From assembly GCF_000702945.1 (NCBI RefSeq), contig NZ_JNLE01000005.1, forward strand, positions 62,001 through 126,000: a stretch of DNA of 64,000 nucleotides. The letters run 5' to 3'. This document shows positions 32,942 through 42,337 of this stretch, piece by piece; position 1 is the stretch's first letter, and the number at the start of each line of letters is the position of its first letter. Source of the DNA: Clostridium sp. KNHs205. Its GTDB lineage: Bacteria; Bacillota; Clostridia; Lachnospirales; Lachnospiraceae. Under the pieces are notes generated by a model. The model was not told where the DNA came from, made no database searches, and saw only the letters and a list, made by a program, of their open reading frames with translations. The translations under genes and the position numbers were made by a program.

Positions 32942-33958
32942 ATGACCACGATTAAAGATATTGCACAGGCCGTTGGGGTAAGCTGCACCACTGTCTCCAA
33001 TGTAATTCACGGAAAGACGGGACGTGTATCAGCAGAAACTATTACCCTTATAAACGAAGCCATAGATAAGCTGGGTTATGTTCCGAATATGTCTGCTCGC
33101 GCACTGGTGTCCAGCTCTTCTAAAGTTATCGGAATGATCAGCCACCTGACTTCGAATAAAAAAGAAAGTATCGTAGAAGACCCTTTTCATTCCGCCTTTA
33201 TCGGTTCTATTGAAAAAACCCTGAGAGAAAACGGTTATTATTTAATGCTTCGTACAGTGGAAACCACCTCAGACCTGATGAATTTTCTACATAACTGGAA
33301 TGTAGACGGGCTCTTTTGTACCGGTGTATTCCAGGATGAATTTTTCGAGGCACTAACCAGTCTTAAGATACCCGTTGTATTAATAGACAGTTATGTATCA
33401 CATCCCAACATTTGCAATGTAGGTCTTGAAGATTATGATGGAGGCTATACTGCCACCAGATACCTCATTGACAAAGGCCACAAAGACATTGCTTTTGCTT
33501 CCCCTACTATCAAAGAGAAAGGTGTTGTGTACGAACGTTTCCTGGGTTATAAAGATGCTTTGAAGGAAGCCTCCATTCCTTTTCGCAAAAGCCTTATCTT
33601 TGAACAGGAACTTGATACTGCTACCACTGTTGAACTTGGCAGGCAGCTTGCTGTCCGGAAAGACATTACAGCAGTTTTTGCAACTGCGGATATTCTGGCT
33701 GCCGGTATTATGGCAGGTCTTAGACAAGCCGGTAAAATCATTCCTGAAGATATTTCCGTAATGGGGTTTGATGATATTAATCTTTGCCAGCTCACGTCGC
33801 CAATGCTTACGACCATCCATCAGGATGCTCCTTTAAAAGGAAAACTGGCAGTTTATTTCCTTATGGATAAGCTTGATAACAAACCTCTCCCTAACAATGA
33901 AGTGATTTTGCCAATTCATCTGGTAGAACGGGAGAGCGTCAAATCACTCTATAATTAA
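32942..33958 (+). CDS. LacI-family transcriptional regulator
   Basis: Sugar-responsive repressor of about 338 residues. The N-terminal helix-turn-helix and hinge read TTIKDIAQAVGVSCTTVSNVIHGKTGRVSAETIT, followed by NVP-like YVPNMSARALVSSSS, then a periplasmic-binding-like effector domain (VIGMISHLTSN to the C terminus) with FATADILAAGIMAGLRQ and SVMGFDDINLCQLTSP. I chose the ATG at 32942 because AAAGGA lies eight bases upstream; the ATG two codons earlier is very close to the site. Its likely targets carry GTTTAACGTTAAAC. The effector is probably the imported alpha-glucoside or a derived sugar phosphate; not determinable here. Confidence 0.93.
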   Translation: MTTIKDIAQAVGVSCTTVSNVIHGKTGRVSAETITLINEAIDKLGYVPNMSARALVSSSSKVIGMISHLTSNKKESIVEDPFHSAFIGSIEKTLRENGYYLMLRTVETTSDLMNFLHNWNVDGLFCTGVFQDEFFEALTSLKIPVVLIDSYVSHPNICNVGLEDYDGGYTATRYLIDKGHKDIAFASPTIKEKGVVYERFLGYKDALKEASIPFRKSLIFEQELDTATTVELGRQLAVRKDITAVFATADILAAGIMAGLRQAGKIIPEDISVMGFDDINLCQLTSPMLTTIHQDAPLKGKLAVYFLMDKLDNKPLPNNEVILPIHLVERESVKSLYN

Positions 33959-33962
33959 TCAG

Positions 33963-33990
33963 AAGGGGATGTTTATAAACGCATCCCCTT
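33963..33990. terminator. Bidirectional terminator between the regulator and GH65 genes
   Basis: Stem AAGGGGATG (33963-33971) with CATCCCCTT (33982-33990) around TTTATAAACG, between convergent genes. T richness follows on the plus strand. Confidence 0.7.
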
Positions 33991-34101
33991 AATTTGACTC
34001 TTTAATTTTCTTTACCATCCAGCTTTATAAAGCGCCTCTAACTTAACTTTTTCCTCATCAATAAAATATAAATAATAAACACTATCTCAAACCGTTTGCA
34101 T

Positions 34102-36273
34102 CTAAGCTTTTATCTTCTCCACTTCAGCTTTATCCTTCGTTACAGTAACCTGATACAGCTCTCCCAGATAATTGACCTTAAACCTTAAATGATTCCAAGT
34201 TTTAGGAAGCCTTGGTTCCGCTTTCAGCTCCCCGTTCTCAAGCTTAAGTCCTGCAAATCCTTCCACTGCCGTCATATAAGCTCCTCCGCTGGCAGCAGGA
34301 TGGGTGCCTCCGATATATATTAACCCGGCCCACTGTTTACCTCCGTCACCCAAATCTGCTTTGGCTGATTTTAAGAAGAAAGGATATGCCTGATCCGGCA
34401 TATTGCACTTACAGGCAACCATGGAGTACATACAGGCGCTTAAGGAAGAACCATGCTCCGTTCTCGGCTCATAATAAGCCCAGTTCTTATAAAGGGTTTC
34501 CATATCATACTCAGCTGAAAATAAATTCATCATGGTCACAACATCTGCCTGTTTAATTACCTTGGTATGGGATGCCACACCATAAGCTCCTCCCCAGTAT
34601 TCCTTCTCATGGAGCAGTCTTCCTTTTACCTCAGCAACGGACACCTCTTCCAACTGTTCATATCCGTCAAATTGCTCTATAATACCAGTTTTCTCATCCG
34701 GCTGCGGTATGTAAAGACGAAGGGCTGCATCACGAAACTTTTCTAAAAGCTTTGATTTCTCAGATTCTGCAACTGTATCCTCTGCATCTTCTTCCAGCAG
34801 TTTTATGGCAGCCTCAAAAGTAAGCTTTGCCATTCGGTTGGTATAGGCATTGTTATTGACCCGCTCATGGTATTCATCCGGGCCGATAACATCGTAAAGC
34901 TCATACTTCTCACTCTTGACCCTTTTAATCAAAAGACTGTAGTAGAATTTGGCACATTCTATAATTACCTCTGCTCCGCCTTCTCTTAGCAGCTCCTTAT
35001 TGCCGGTAAATTGTATATAGCGCATAATACCGTAAACTACGGCTGCAGATATATGAATCTGTTTATCTTTAAAATAGGTTCGCATGGGACGTCCGGTAAA
35101 TACGTCTGTCACATTATAGTCAGAGCAGGCATCATAACCGCCCTCCTGACTTTCCCAGGCGTAAAAGGCACCGTCAAAGCCATAACCTGCGGCTTTTGCT
35201 TTCGCTCCTTTTAAGGTATCAATTCGATATTTCAGCAAGGTTTTTGCTACTTCCGGTTCTGTAAAAAGGAAGAAATCCAGCATAAACATTTCCGTATCCC
35301 AGAACACTGCCCCCTTATAAGTCTGCCCTGATAAGCCCCTGGCTGCAATAGAAAGACTTTTAGAATGTCCTGGTGCAATGCTGTGCAGATGATATAAAGA
35401 ATAATTCAGGGCCTCCATAGCCTCGTCATCACCGTCTATCTCTACTTCTGATCTGCTCCACTTCTTTTCCCAATTATCCTTATGTTCGTTAAACAGTGCT
35501 TCATATCCTTTGGCCTTTGCCGCCAATACCAGCTGCTTTCCTTTTTCCTGATACGCAGCTGTATCCTGACTGGTATAGACTGATATATATTTAAAGAAGG
35601 TATAACTCTTCTCTGCTGCAACCTGCAGTTTTAGATGCCTTAAGACTGTCCTGTCCATCTCTTTTATGGATTGTTCTGCAATATTAGAAATGTCCAAGGC
35701 TTCATAAACTGCTACCTTATCCTGTTTTTCATGGGTTGTTGCTACTGTACAGATAAGGTCTCCGGTAAATCCTGTAATCACACTGTCATAATGTGGACCG
35801 TTAATATCCCATACCTCACCATCAATACCGGTCATAATCTCAATTTCACCGTTAAAGGAAGGTATTAACGTTAGTTTTAAAGCAATAAGATGTTTATCTG
35901 CCATACTGGCAAATCGCTCTGTTTTTAAGGCCACCTTGCCTTTTGCTGTCTCAAAGACAGTTTCTCTGCGAAAGATACCATGCCTGTAATCTAGTTCCAT
36001 CTTATGAGCTTTATGTTCTTTTCCCGAAAGACAGTATTCCTTGCCTTCTATAAGGAGACGTGTATATAACCCATTGGGTGCGTTTAAGGGTTCCCGCCAG
36101 CCGTTTCCCACCTGGTCATAGATTCCGGAAAGATTGACTGCGGGAAATTGATCCTTCCTTGATTCCTCCAAAGTCCCCCGAATTCCCATATAACCATTGC
36201 CGATTAAGAATTTGTTTCCAAGTCCCGTTGCTTTCTCCGGTTGATATCCAAGTTCTTCAATATTCCAGTTCAT
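34102..36273 (-). CDS. GH65 family disaccharide phosphorylase (723 aa)
   Basis: Cytosolic inverting phosphorylase cleaving an alpha-glucoside with phosphate to beta-glucose 1-phosphate. Domains: N-terminal beta-sandwich (about 1-230), helical linker, (alpha/alpha)6 barrel (about 290-640) and C-terminal beta-sheet. Motifs: GLSGQTYKGAVFWDTEMF, and GPDEYHERVNNNAYTN near residue 464 carrying the catalytic acid Glu; EHGSSLSACMYSMVA is the phosphate-binding loop. The family includes maltose, trehalose, kojibiose and nigerose phosphorylases; specificity cannot be read safely. It is the last gene of the binding protein-permease operon, 48 bases after a second, divergent GH65 gene. Confidence 0.92.
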   Translation of the reverse strand: MNWNIEELGYQPEKATGLGNKFLIGNGYMGIRGTLEESRKDQFPAVNLSGIYDQVGNGWREPLNAPNGLYTRLLIEGKEYCLSGKEHKAHKMELDYRHGIFRRETVFETAKGKVALKTERFASMADKHLIALKLTLIPSFNGEIEIMTGIDGEVWDINGPHYDSVITGFTGDLICTVATTHEKQDKVAVYEALDISNIAEQSIKEMDRTVLRHLKLQVAAEKSYTFFKYISVYTSQDTAAYQEKGKQLVLAAKAKGYEALFNEHKDNWEKKWSRSEVEIDGDDEAMEALNYSLYHLHSIAPGHSKSLSIAARGLSGQTYKGAVFWDTEMFMLDFFLFTEPEVAKTLLKYRIDTLKGAKAKAAGYGFDGAFYAWESQEGGYDACSDYNVTDVFTGRPMRTYFKDKQIHISAAVVYGIMRYIQFTGNKELLREGGAEVIIECAKFYYSLLIKRVKSEKYELYDVIGPDEYHERVNNNAYTNRMAKLTFEAAIKLLEEDAEDTVAESEKSKLLEKFRDAALRLYIPQPDEKTGIIEQFDGYEQLEEVSVAEVKGRLLHEKEYWGGAYGVASHTKVIKQADVVTMMNLFSAEYDMETLYKNWAYYEPRTEHGSSLSACMYSMVACKCNMPDQAYPFFLKSAKADLGDGGKQWAGLIYIGGTHPAASGGAYMTAVEGFAGLKLENGELKAEPRLPKTWNHLRFKVNYLGELYQVTVTKDKAEVEKIKA

Positions 36274-36321
36274 TTATTATTTATCACTCCTTCCCTGGTA
36301 CAGCCCTATAGCACCAAGCTA

Positions 36322-38616
36322 TTAATGTATAATAGGAACCGTTACTTCTTTTTGCCCAATGACATGTTCCTTCTCATAGATCAATACTTTAAGACCGGTA
36401 TCGGAATCTGAGGAAATCTTAATATTTTCCCTGTCGATTGCTACGGCTACCACTTCCTCTTTCACACGGATCTTAAAGGAATATCCCTGCCACTGTTCCG
36501 GTAAAGAAGGAGCAAACGCCAGTTCTTTTCCATCTGACCGCATACCGCCAAAACCATATACAATGTTCATCCAGGCTGCTGCTATGGATGTAGTATGTAA
36601 CCCTTCTCCGGTATTCCTGTTATAGTTATCCAGATCCATTCTGGTTGCGAAGCCAAAGAATTTATAAGCCTCTTCCGCTTTCTTTAACTGGGCTGCCAAT
36701 ATGGAATGAACAGAGGGTGAAAGTGAGCTTTCATGGATACATCTGGGCTCATAATAATCATAATTGCTTCGTAATTGTGCTTCTGTAAAATCCCTGTTAT
36801 ATAATAGCATCAACATCAGTACATCCGGCTGTTTTAACATGTCATTGCGATATATCCTGTCGTAGGTCCAATGATGGTACAGCGGGAATTCTTCGATAGG
36901 TATTTTATCAATATCCACATGAGGCAGGTTAAAATATCCTTCATGCTGTTCAAAAATCTCTGTCTCTGTCTGATAGGGAATATACATATGCTCTGCTATT
37001 TTGCGGAAGTTCTCAATTTCATCTTCCGTAAGCCTTCTGTCTCCGGTTATGTCCCCATACTTATCCGGTGCTGTTAAGGAGCATCTGTTTAATACATCCA
37101 GGGTATATTCAAGGGTTTTCTTTCCCATATAATTGGTGTAGCAATTATTATTAACCATCATCTGGAACTCATCGGGTCCCATAACTCCATAGAAGCCGTA
37201 ACGGGTACCATCACCACTCCAGTCACCTCTGGTGGCAAGCATCCTGCTGACCTCTATCAGTACGGGCAGCCCCTTATCAAAGATAAATTCATCATCCCCG
37301 GTTATATTCGCGTAATGCCAGAAACCGTAGGCAACAGCTGTAGAAGCCTGGAGCTGAAGGCTTGCATGCTGCCAGAGGGAGCAGCATTCTCTGCCGGTTA
37401 TGGTTGCTATGGGATAAAAAGCACCTTTACAATCAAGTGCTTTGGCACGCTCCATTGCTTCCTTTAAGGTAAGGTATCTGAATTCCAGCAGATGCTTCGC
37501 TGCCTGTGTATTGTTAAAGATATAGAAAGGAAGACAATAGGCCTCTGTATCCCAGAAGGTATTTCCGCTGTAAGCTTCGCCAGTCAGTCCTTTGGCACCG
37601 ATAATTGTTCCTTTATCCGCACCGTGATAGGTCTGGTGCATCTGGAAGATGCAATATCTGATACCCTGCTGGTTTAATTCATCGCCTAGAATTTCAATAT
37701 CTGATTCCTGCCAGGTCTTACGCCACCAGTTAAGGTTATCCTCTTCCAGTATGCTGATATCAAGTGCTTTCAGTATAGATGGGTTCTCTGCACATTTCTT
37801 TTGAAAAGCTTCTTTGTCAGTCTCTTCTGTTGCTTTTCTGGTAATATTTCTGATAAGCTTAGTGAATTCAAAAGCTTTTCCCTGCTCTAAGGCAATTACA
37901 AACTTTCTTACGAGCTTCTTCTCTTCTTCATAATCTTCTTTGCTTTGATATTCACAGAGGAATCTGCAGCTGGTTAAGAGTGCCTGATCCGTACTAACGG
38001 TATTCCCTAACATACTAAGGGACTCTTCTTCTGCTGTTTTTGACACCACATTCCACATGGAACGTCCGGTCATATGGTGAATCTGTGTAAAATCGATACC
38101 GGAAAAAAGATTGATTTCCCCTGAAAAATTAAGAGGTGTAACAGTTATCTTTTGAACCGCAGTTTCTGCTTCTTTCATGGATAAGAAACGTTTAAACTCC
38201 AGCTTTAATTCCTTACCGGAGGCCAGCACCCAGACAAAGGATCTATTCAGGACACCACTCTTAAGGTCCAGTTCTCTGTAAAACTCTCTAATTTCAGAGG
38301 TATTAAGATCCAGCGTCTCACCTTCTGCTTCAAGCCTTGTATATAACCAGTCCGCTGAATTTACGATAAACTCCGTTCTGTCAATAATTCCTTTATACCC
38401 TGATTTCTCTAGCTGCGCTGCTTCATAAATTCCGTTAAAATAATTTCCGATAAGACTGTTTCCGGAATAACCCTCCTCAAAACTGCCTCTGGTTCCCATA
38501 TATTCGTTCCCCAGGGAAAACACGGATTCGGACACCAGGGCATACTCCTTGTTGAAGCCCTCCTCAATTATTTTCCATGGATGTACTTTATAATAAATAT
38601 CTGCTGATTTTGCCAT
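36322..38616 (-). CDS. GH65 family disaccharide phosphorylase (764 aa)
   Basis: Second GH65 enzyme of the operon, clearly different in sequence from the downstream one. Same architecture, with GLTGEAYSGNTFWDTEAY in the barrel and the acid motif in the variant GPDEFQMMVNNNCYTN near residue 482, where the neighbour has GPDEYHERVNNN. The phosphate loop is ESSLSPSVHSILAAQ. The variant acid motif suggests a different acceptor preference; nigerose- or kojibiose-type activity is a possibility I cannot confirm. It starts 3 bases after the permease stop with AAAGGGGT as ribosome binding site, so it is tightly coupled to transport. Confidence 0.92.
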   Translation of the reverse strand: MAKSADIYYKVHPWKIIEEGFNKEYALVSESVFSLGNEYMGTRGSFEEGYSGNSLIGNYFNGIYEAAQLEKSGYKGIIDRTEFIVNSADWLYTRLEAEGETLDLNTSEIREFYRELDLKSGVLNRSFVWVLASGKELKLEFKRFLSMKEAETAVQKITVTPLNFSGEINLFSGIDFTQIHHMTGRSMWNVVSKTAEEESLSMLGNTVSTDQALLTSCRFLCEYQSKEDYEEEKKLVRKFVIALEQGKAFEFTKLIRNITRKATEETDKEAFQKKCAENPSILKALDISILEEDNLNWWRKTWQESDIEILGDELNQQGIRYCIFQMHQTYHGADKGTIIGAKGLTGEAYSGNTFWDTEAYCLPFYIFNNTQAAKHLLEFRYLTLKEAMERAKALDCKGAFYPIATITGRECCSLWQHASLQLQASTAVAYGFWHYANITGDDEFIFDKGLPVLIEVSRMLATRGDWSGDGTRYGFYGVMGPDEFQMMVNNNCYTNYMGKKTLEYTLDVLNRCSLTAPDKYGDITGDRRLTEDEIENFRKIAEHMYIPYQTETEIFEQHEGYFNLPHVDIDKIPIEEFPLYHHWTYDRIYRNDMLKQPDVLMLMLLYNRDFTEAQLRSNYDYYEPRCIHESSLSPSVHSILAAQLKKAEEAYKFFGFATRMDLDNYNRNTGEGLHTTSIAAAWMNIVYGFGGMRSDGKELAFAPSLPEQWQGYSFKIRVKEEVVAVAIDRENIKISSDSDTGLKVLIYEKEHVIGQKEVTVPIIH

Positions 38617-38619
38617 ACT

Positions 38620-39498
38620 CTACCCCTTTAATGCTCCTGCTGCTGCACCTTCTGTTATTTGTTTCTGGAATAATGTGAATAAAATGATAGGAGGAATAAT
38701 TGAAAATGCTACTGCCCTCAGTACTTCCACATCTGTTGCATTAGAAGTTCTGAACAGGAACAGTCTTACCATAACCGTTTCCAATCCCGAACCGTTTAAC
38801 ACCAGATAAGGCAGAAGGAAATCAGACCAGGCAGCATTGATTGCAAAGATAACCACTACCATAACAATGGACTTTGACAGCGGAACTACGATACTGGCAA
38901 AGGTTCTCAGATAACCGCATCCGTCTAACTTGGCTGCCTCAATGATTTCTTTTGGCAGACTTTCAAAGAATTGTTTAAATAATATGACATAAAAGGCATT
39001 GGCTCCAAAAGACAGCCAAAGCGGTAAAAAGGATTGATTCAATCCGATTCTGTTTATGTTGACAAACAAAGCCACGACACTGGTAGTGGTTGGAATCAGT
39101 AAGCTCCACATTACCAGGCCAAAGATAAGCTTATGACCCTTTGGTTTTAAGATTCCAAGTGCATAAGCAATGAGTCCATTAAAGATGACTGCGCATAAGA
39201 CACTTCCTCCTACGGAGATAAAGGAATTAATATAATATCTCGCAAATTTCAAATCATTCCAGGTCTTTGCATAGGCACTGAAATCAAATACAGAGGGCAG
39301 AATCGTCGCGCTTCTTCTGAATTCTTTAATATCCTTAAAGCTGGCAAGAAATACCCAGACCGGCGGAAATAAGGACGTTATTACAATACCGAAGCATATC
39401 AGATAAATTATGATGATAAGTGCTCTGGTGCGTTTGGAATGAAGGTCATAAAAACGGACAACACCGTCTTCTTTCTTTCTGTAGTTATCAAAAAACAT
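38620..39498 (-). CDS. Sugar ABC transporter permease (MalG type)
   Basis: Inner-membrane permease of a CUT1-type sugar importer (292 aa, six spans). The EAA loop EIIEAAKLDGCGYLRTFASIVVPLSKS docks the ATPase. The gene lies 11 bases after the first permease gene and 3 before the GH65 gene. As is usual for CUT1 operons in Firmicutes, no ATPase gene is present, so a shared MsmX-like ATPase encoded elsewhere is expected. Confidence 0.93.
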   Translation of the reverse strand: MFFDNYRKKEDGVVRFYDLHSKRTRALIIIIYLICFGIVITSLFPPVWVFLASFKDIKEFRRSATILPSVFDFSAYAKTWNDLKFARYYINSFISVGGSVLCAVIFNGLIAYALGILKPKGHKLIFGLVMWSLLIPTTTSVVALFVNINRIGLNQSFLPLWLSFGANAFYVILFKQFFESLPKEIIEAAKLDGCGYLRTFASIVVPLSKSIVMVVVIFAINAAWSDFLLPYLVLNGSGLETVMVRLFLFRTSNATDVEVLRAVAFSIIPPIILFTLFQKQITEGAAAGALKG

Positions 39499-39509
39499 TC
39501 AAACACCCC

Positions 39510-40421
39510 CTAATCTTCTTTGGTTGCGGTAAGCTTAAAGTACAGACCGCTTAAAATGATAAGTACAATGCTCATCATAACAGACAGAGCTGCTGCCATC
39601 GGATAATTGAAATCCCTGAAAGCATAATTGTATACCAGCTGCATAATAGAAATACTTGCATTATTAGGACCGCCATTGGTCATAACCAGCGGTTCATAAA
39701 TAATCTGGAATACTGCAATAATCTGAAGAATCAGCATAGTCTTGCCCAAAGCAAAGATACTGGGAATGGTAATAAAACGCATACGGTTCAGTATTCCCGC
39801 ACCATCTATAGTTGCTGCTTCATAAAGCTCCGGATTGATATTGGATATACCGGCCATATAGATTAAGGCAGTAGCTCCTGCACCTTTCCAGGTCATAGCT
39901 GCAACAATCAACGGAATGGTCCATTTAGGATTGGTAAGCCATACCTGTGGAGCAACTCCGATTTTGTCCAATAAGATATTTAAAACACCTGTGTTACCGG
40001 GACGGAAAAAGAATCCCCACATCAAAACAGTTGCAAGACCCGGCATAATATTAGGTAAATATACACCCACTCTGAAAAAGCTCTTAAAATGAGTTGTTTC
40101 GGTGATTAAGGATGCCATAATAATCGGTACCACAAAACCAATTAACAGTGACCATAAAATATAGATAAATGTGTTGGAAAAAGCTGCAAGAAAATCAGGA
40201 TGCCTGATTACCTTACCATAATTCTCAAAGCCTACAAACTCAATTAAACGAATTCCTTTTGCAGTATAAAGGGAGAGTCGGATACTTTCTATCAATGGCT
40301 CCCACACAAAAAATGCAAATAAGAGGATTGTCGGCAGCATTATAAGCCATCCTGTCACATCTTTTTTCTTGATTCCAGCTCCTGGTGTTTTCTTTGCCAT
40401 ATCATTTTTCGTTCCAGCCAC
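39510..40421 (-). CDS. Sugar ABC transporter permease (MalF type)
   Basis: Partner permease (303 aa, six spans) with the EAA loop ELYEAATIDGAGILNRMRFITIPSI. The start is GTG, supported by AAGGAGGG eight bases upstream; an internal ATG seven codons later has no such site. The N terminus is Lys-rich and cytosolic. It lies 91 bases after the binding protein gene. Together with the next permease it forms the membrane channel. Confidence 0.93.
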   Translation of the reverse strand: MAGTKNDMAKKTPGAGIKKKDVTGWLIMLPTILLFAFFVWEPLIESIRLSLYTAKGIRLIEFVGFENYGKVIRHPDFLAAFSNTFIYILWSLLIGFVVPIIMASLITETTHFKSFFRVGVYLPNIMPGLATVLMWGFFFRPGNTGVLNILLDKIGVAPQVWLTNPKWTIPLIVAAMTWKGAGATALIYMAGISNINPELYEAATIDGAGILNRMRFITIPSIFALGKTMLILQIIAVFQIIYEPLVMTNGGPNNASISIMQLVYNYAFRDFNYPMAAALSVMMSIVLIILSGLYFKLTATKED

Positions 40422-40512
40422 GTTATCTGCCCTCCTTATGTTATTAATGTCTTATCGCAGCTGATGGGCATCTTACACAAGATCCCCATCAGCTTTGTTT
40501 AAGTTATGTTTA

Positions 40513-41988
40513 CTATTTATTTACATTTTCATCAAGTAATTTCTGATAGTTATCATTAGCAGTCTGCATAAGGGAAGCTACATCTGCATTCTTGTCTGTG
40601 ATAACCGCCTGAAGCACTTTGGTAAGTTCAGAATATAAATCCTGAGCAGAACCGGGCTCTTCCAGTCTTAAATTACCATCCGTTTTAATGATATTGAAAT
40701 AATCATTGAACAGATTCATATCAACGTTATTGAATTCATTGGTTACAGCAGCTTCTGCATCCAGTACCTTCTGGTCAACCCAGCAAGGGAAACGAGGGAT
40801 TACAGGTACATTGTTATCAATCTTATTCTGAGCATCAGCTTTCATACCGGCAATGGCAGCATCTGTTGCAACAGGTGCTTTACCCATGATCTCAAGGTAA
40901 TCAAGAGCAGCATTGATCTGTTCAGGTGTAGCATCCTTTGAGAACATGTAAGGAGTACCGCCGGATAAGGAATACTGTCCTCCGGGACCCGCAGGCATAG
41001 GCACTATGGCAAGTTTATCTGCTGGAAGGCCATTAACCTGTGTAGGCTGATTTACTGCATCGTTGGCAGCTATGTACATAGCAGCTGTTCCTGTTCCTAA
41101 GTTTACAAAACCAGTTCCCCAATCTTCATTGGTAGGATCGGGAGTAAGTACGTCATATTCCCATTTCAAGGACTTTACATATTCCATAGCTGCAATGGCT
41201 TCAGGAGAATTTACATTTGCTACGAATTTACCGTCTTTTTCAAGTGTTAAAGTTGCACCGAAGTTCCAGGCAATATTACTGAAATGCCAGCCGCCTGCAT
41301 TATCCTTTGCTAAAAGGCAAAGGCCGGCCTGACCTGTCTTCTCTTTGATGATCTTAGCTGTCTGGGCAAGTTCTTCCCAAGTCTTGGGATATTTAGGATA
41401 TCCGTTCTCATCTACTAAACCGGCTTCTTCAAAAAGCTCGATATTAACCATCATACCAAGTGCATAACCATCACGGGGAATTCCATAGATCTTTCCATCT
41501 TTGGATAACAGCTCGCGGATGGAGGGATTCATTGCTGTATCCCAGCCTCTTGCTTTTAACTCTTCTGTGATATCTGCTACGAAACCACCGTTAATTAATT
41601 TCTGGGGTTCTGTATACCAGGTCTCAAAAATAGTAGGCAGGTTGCCTGATTCTGCAAGAGAAACAAAGGTATCAGTTGCATATTTGTAATAAGCGGGTAC
41701 TACCTCTACATTAGGATGTGTCTCGTTAAAAGTCTTAACATATCCTTCATGAAGCTTAATATCATCTGTTAAAGTGTCCTCCGGCCAGATGCCAAGCTTA
41801 AGTTCAAAGTTCTCGGCAGGAGCTTCTGTTGCTGCTGCTTCTGTAGCTGTTGCTTCTTTTGTTGCTTCCGGAGTGTTGTTGTCAGAACTGGTGTCTGTTG
41901 TGTTGTTATCTTTCTTACAGCCAGCTAACATGGTTGCAACCAGTAAAAAACACAGGAGCAAACTTACAAGTCTTTTCGTTTTTTTCAT
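40513..41988 (-). CDS. Extracellular sugar-binding lipoprotein
   Basis: Solute-binding protein (family 1 type, 491 aa) of the sugar importer. Lipoprotein signal peptide with lipobox LAGC (Cys24), a Thr/Glu/Ala-rich linker to about residue 60, and a two-lobed binding fold: FELKLGIWPEDTL, VVPAYYKYATDTFVSLAESG, the conserved YGIPRDGYALGMMVNIELFEEAGL, and GTAAMYIAAND. The promoter upstream is strong and carries two operators of the LacI regulator 8 kb away in the same locus. The ligand is inferred to be an alpha-glucosyl di- or oligosaccharide because the operon ends in two GH65 genes. Confidence 0.94.
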   Translation of the reverse strand: MKKTKRLVSLLLCFLLVATMLAGCKKDNNTTDTSSDNNTPEATKEATATEAAATEAPAENFELKLGIWPEDTLTDDIKLHEGYVKTFNETHPNVEVVPAYYKYATDTFVSLAESGNLPTIFETWYTEPQKLINGGFVADITEELKARGWDTAMNPSIRELLSKDGKIYGIPRDGYALGMMVNIELFEEAGLVDENGYPKYPKTWEELAQTAKIIKEKTGQAGLCLLAKDNAGGWHFSNIAWNFGATLTLEKDGKFVANVNSPEAIAAMEYVKSLKWEYDVLTPDPTNEDWGTGFVNLGTGTAAMYIAANDAVNQPTQVNGLPADKLAIVPMPAGPGGQYSLSGGTPYMFSKDATPEQINAALDYLEIMGKAPVATDAAIAGMKADAQNKIDNNVPVIPRFPCWVDQKVLDAEAAVTNEFNNVDMNLFNDYFNIIKTDGNLRLEEPGSAQDLYSELTKVLQAVITDKNADVASLMQTANDNYQKLLDENVNK

Positions 41989-42023
41989 AAATGTTCCCCT
42001 TCCTTATTGTAGGTTCTTATATA

Positions 42024-42111
42024 GTTTTACGTTAAACTTGTTATGTAAAAAAATAGTACGTTGTTGGTTTAACGTTAAACTCATTATAGCAGTTGTGTAT
42101 TTTGTTGTCAA
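42024..42111 (-). promoter_or_regulatory. Sugar operon promoter with two LacI-type operators
   Basis: On the minus strand TTGACA (42106-42111), a 17-base spacer and TATAAT (42083-42088) make a consensus promoter. The perfect palindrome GTTTAACGTTAAAC (42067-42080) starts at the transcript start, and a second copy with one change (42024-42037) lies 43 bases downstream, about four helical turns. This arrangement suits repression by looping. The remainder of the 349-base gap holds only the uppP terminator. Confidence 0.88.
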
Positions 42112-42270
42112 TAGGTTTTATTTATATTTTACTGTTGTGTATATTGCCCTGCAAAGGGTATTTTTTTCTAAAAACATCTGCAGCAGAAAGAATTCATGTC
42201 TTCTATTTCGTCACTCTAACATGATAAATCGTCCCATATTTTATTGTTACAAAATTCTATTGTTACAAAA

Positions 42271-42300
42271 AAAGAAACGATACTTCTGTACCGTTTCTTT
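42271..42300 (-). terminator. Terminator after uppP
   Basis: Stem AAAGAAACGATAC with GTACCGTTTCTTT (one mismatch), 4-base loop and a T run on the minus strand, 38 bases after the uppP stop codon. Confidence 0.85.
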
Positions 42301-42337
42301 GCCTATACCTATATTCCAGAATCATTAACTTTTTATA

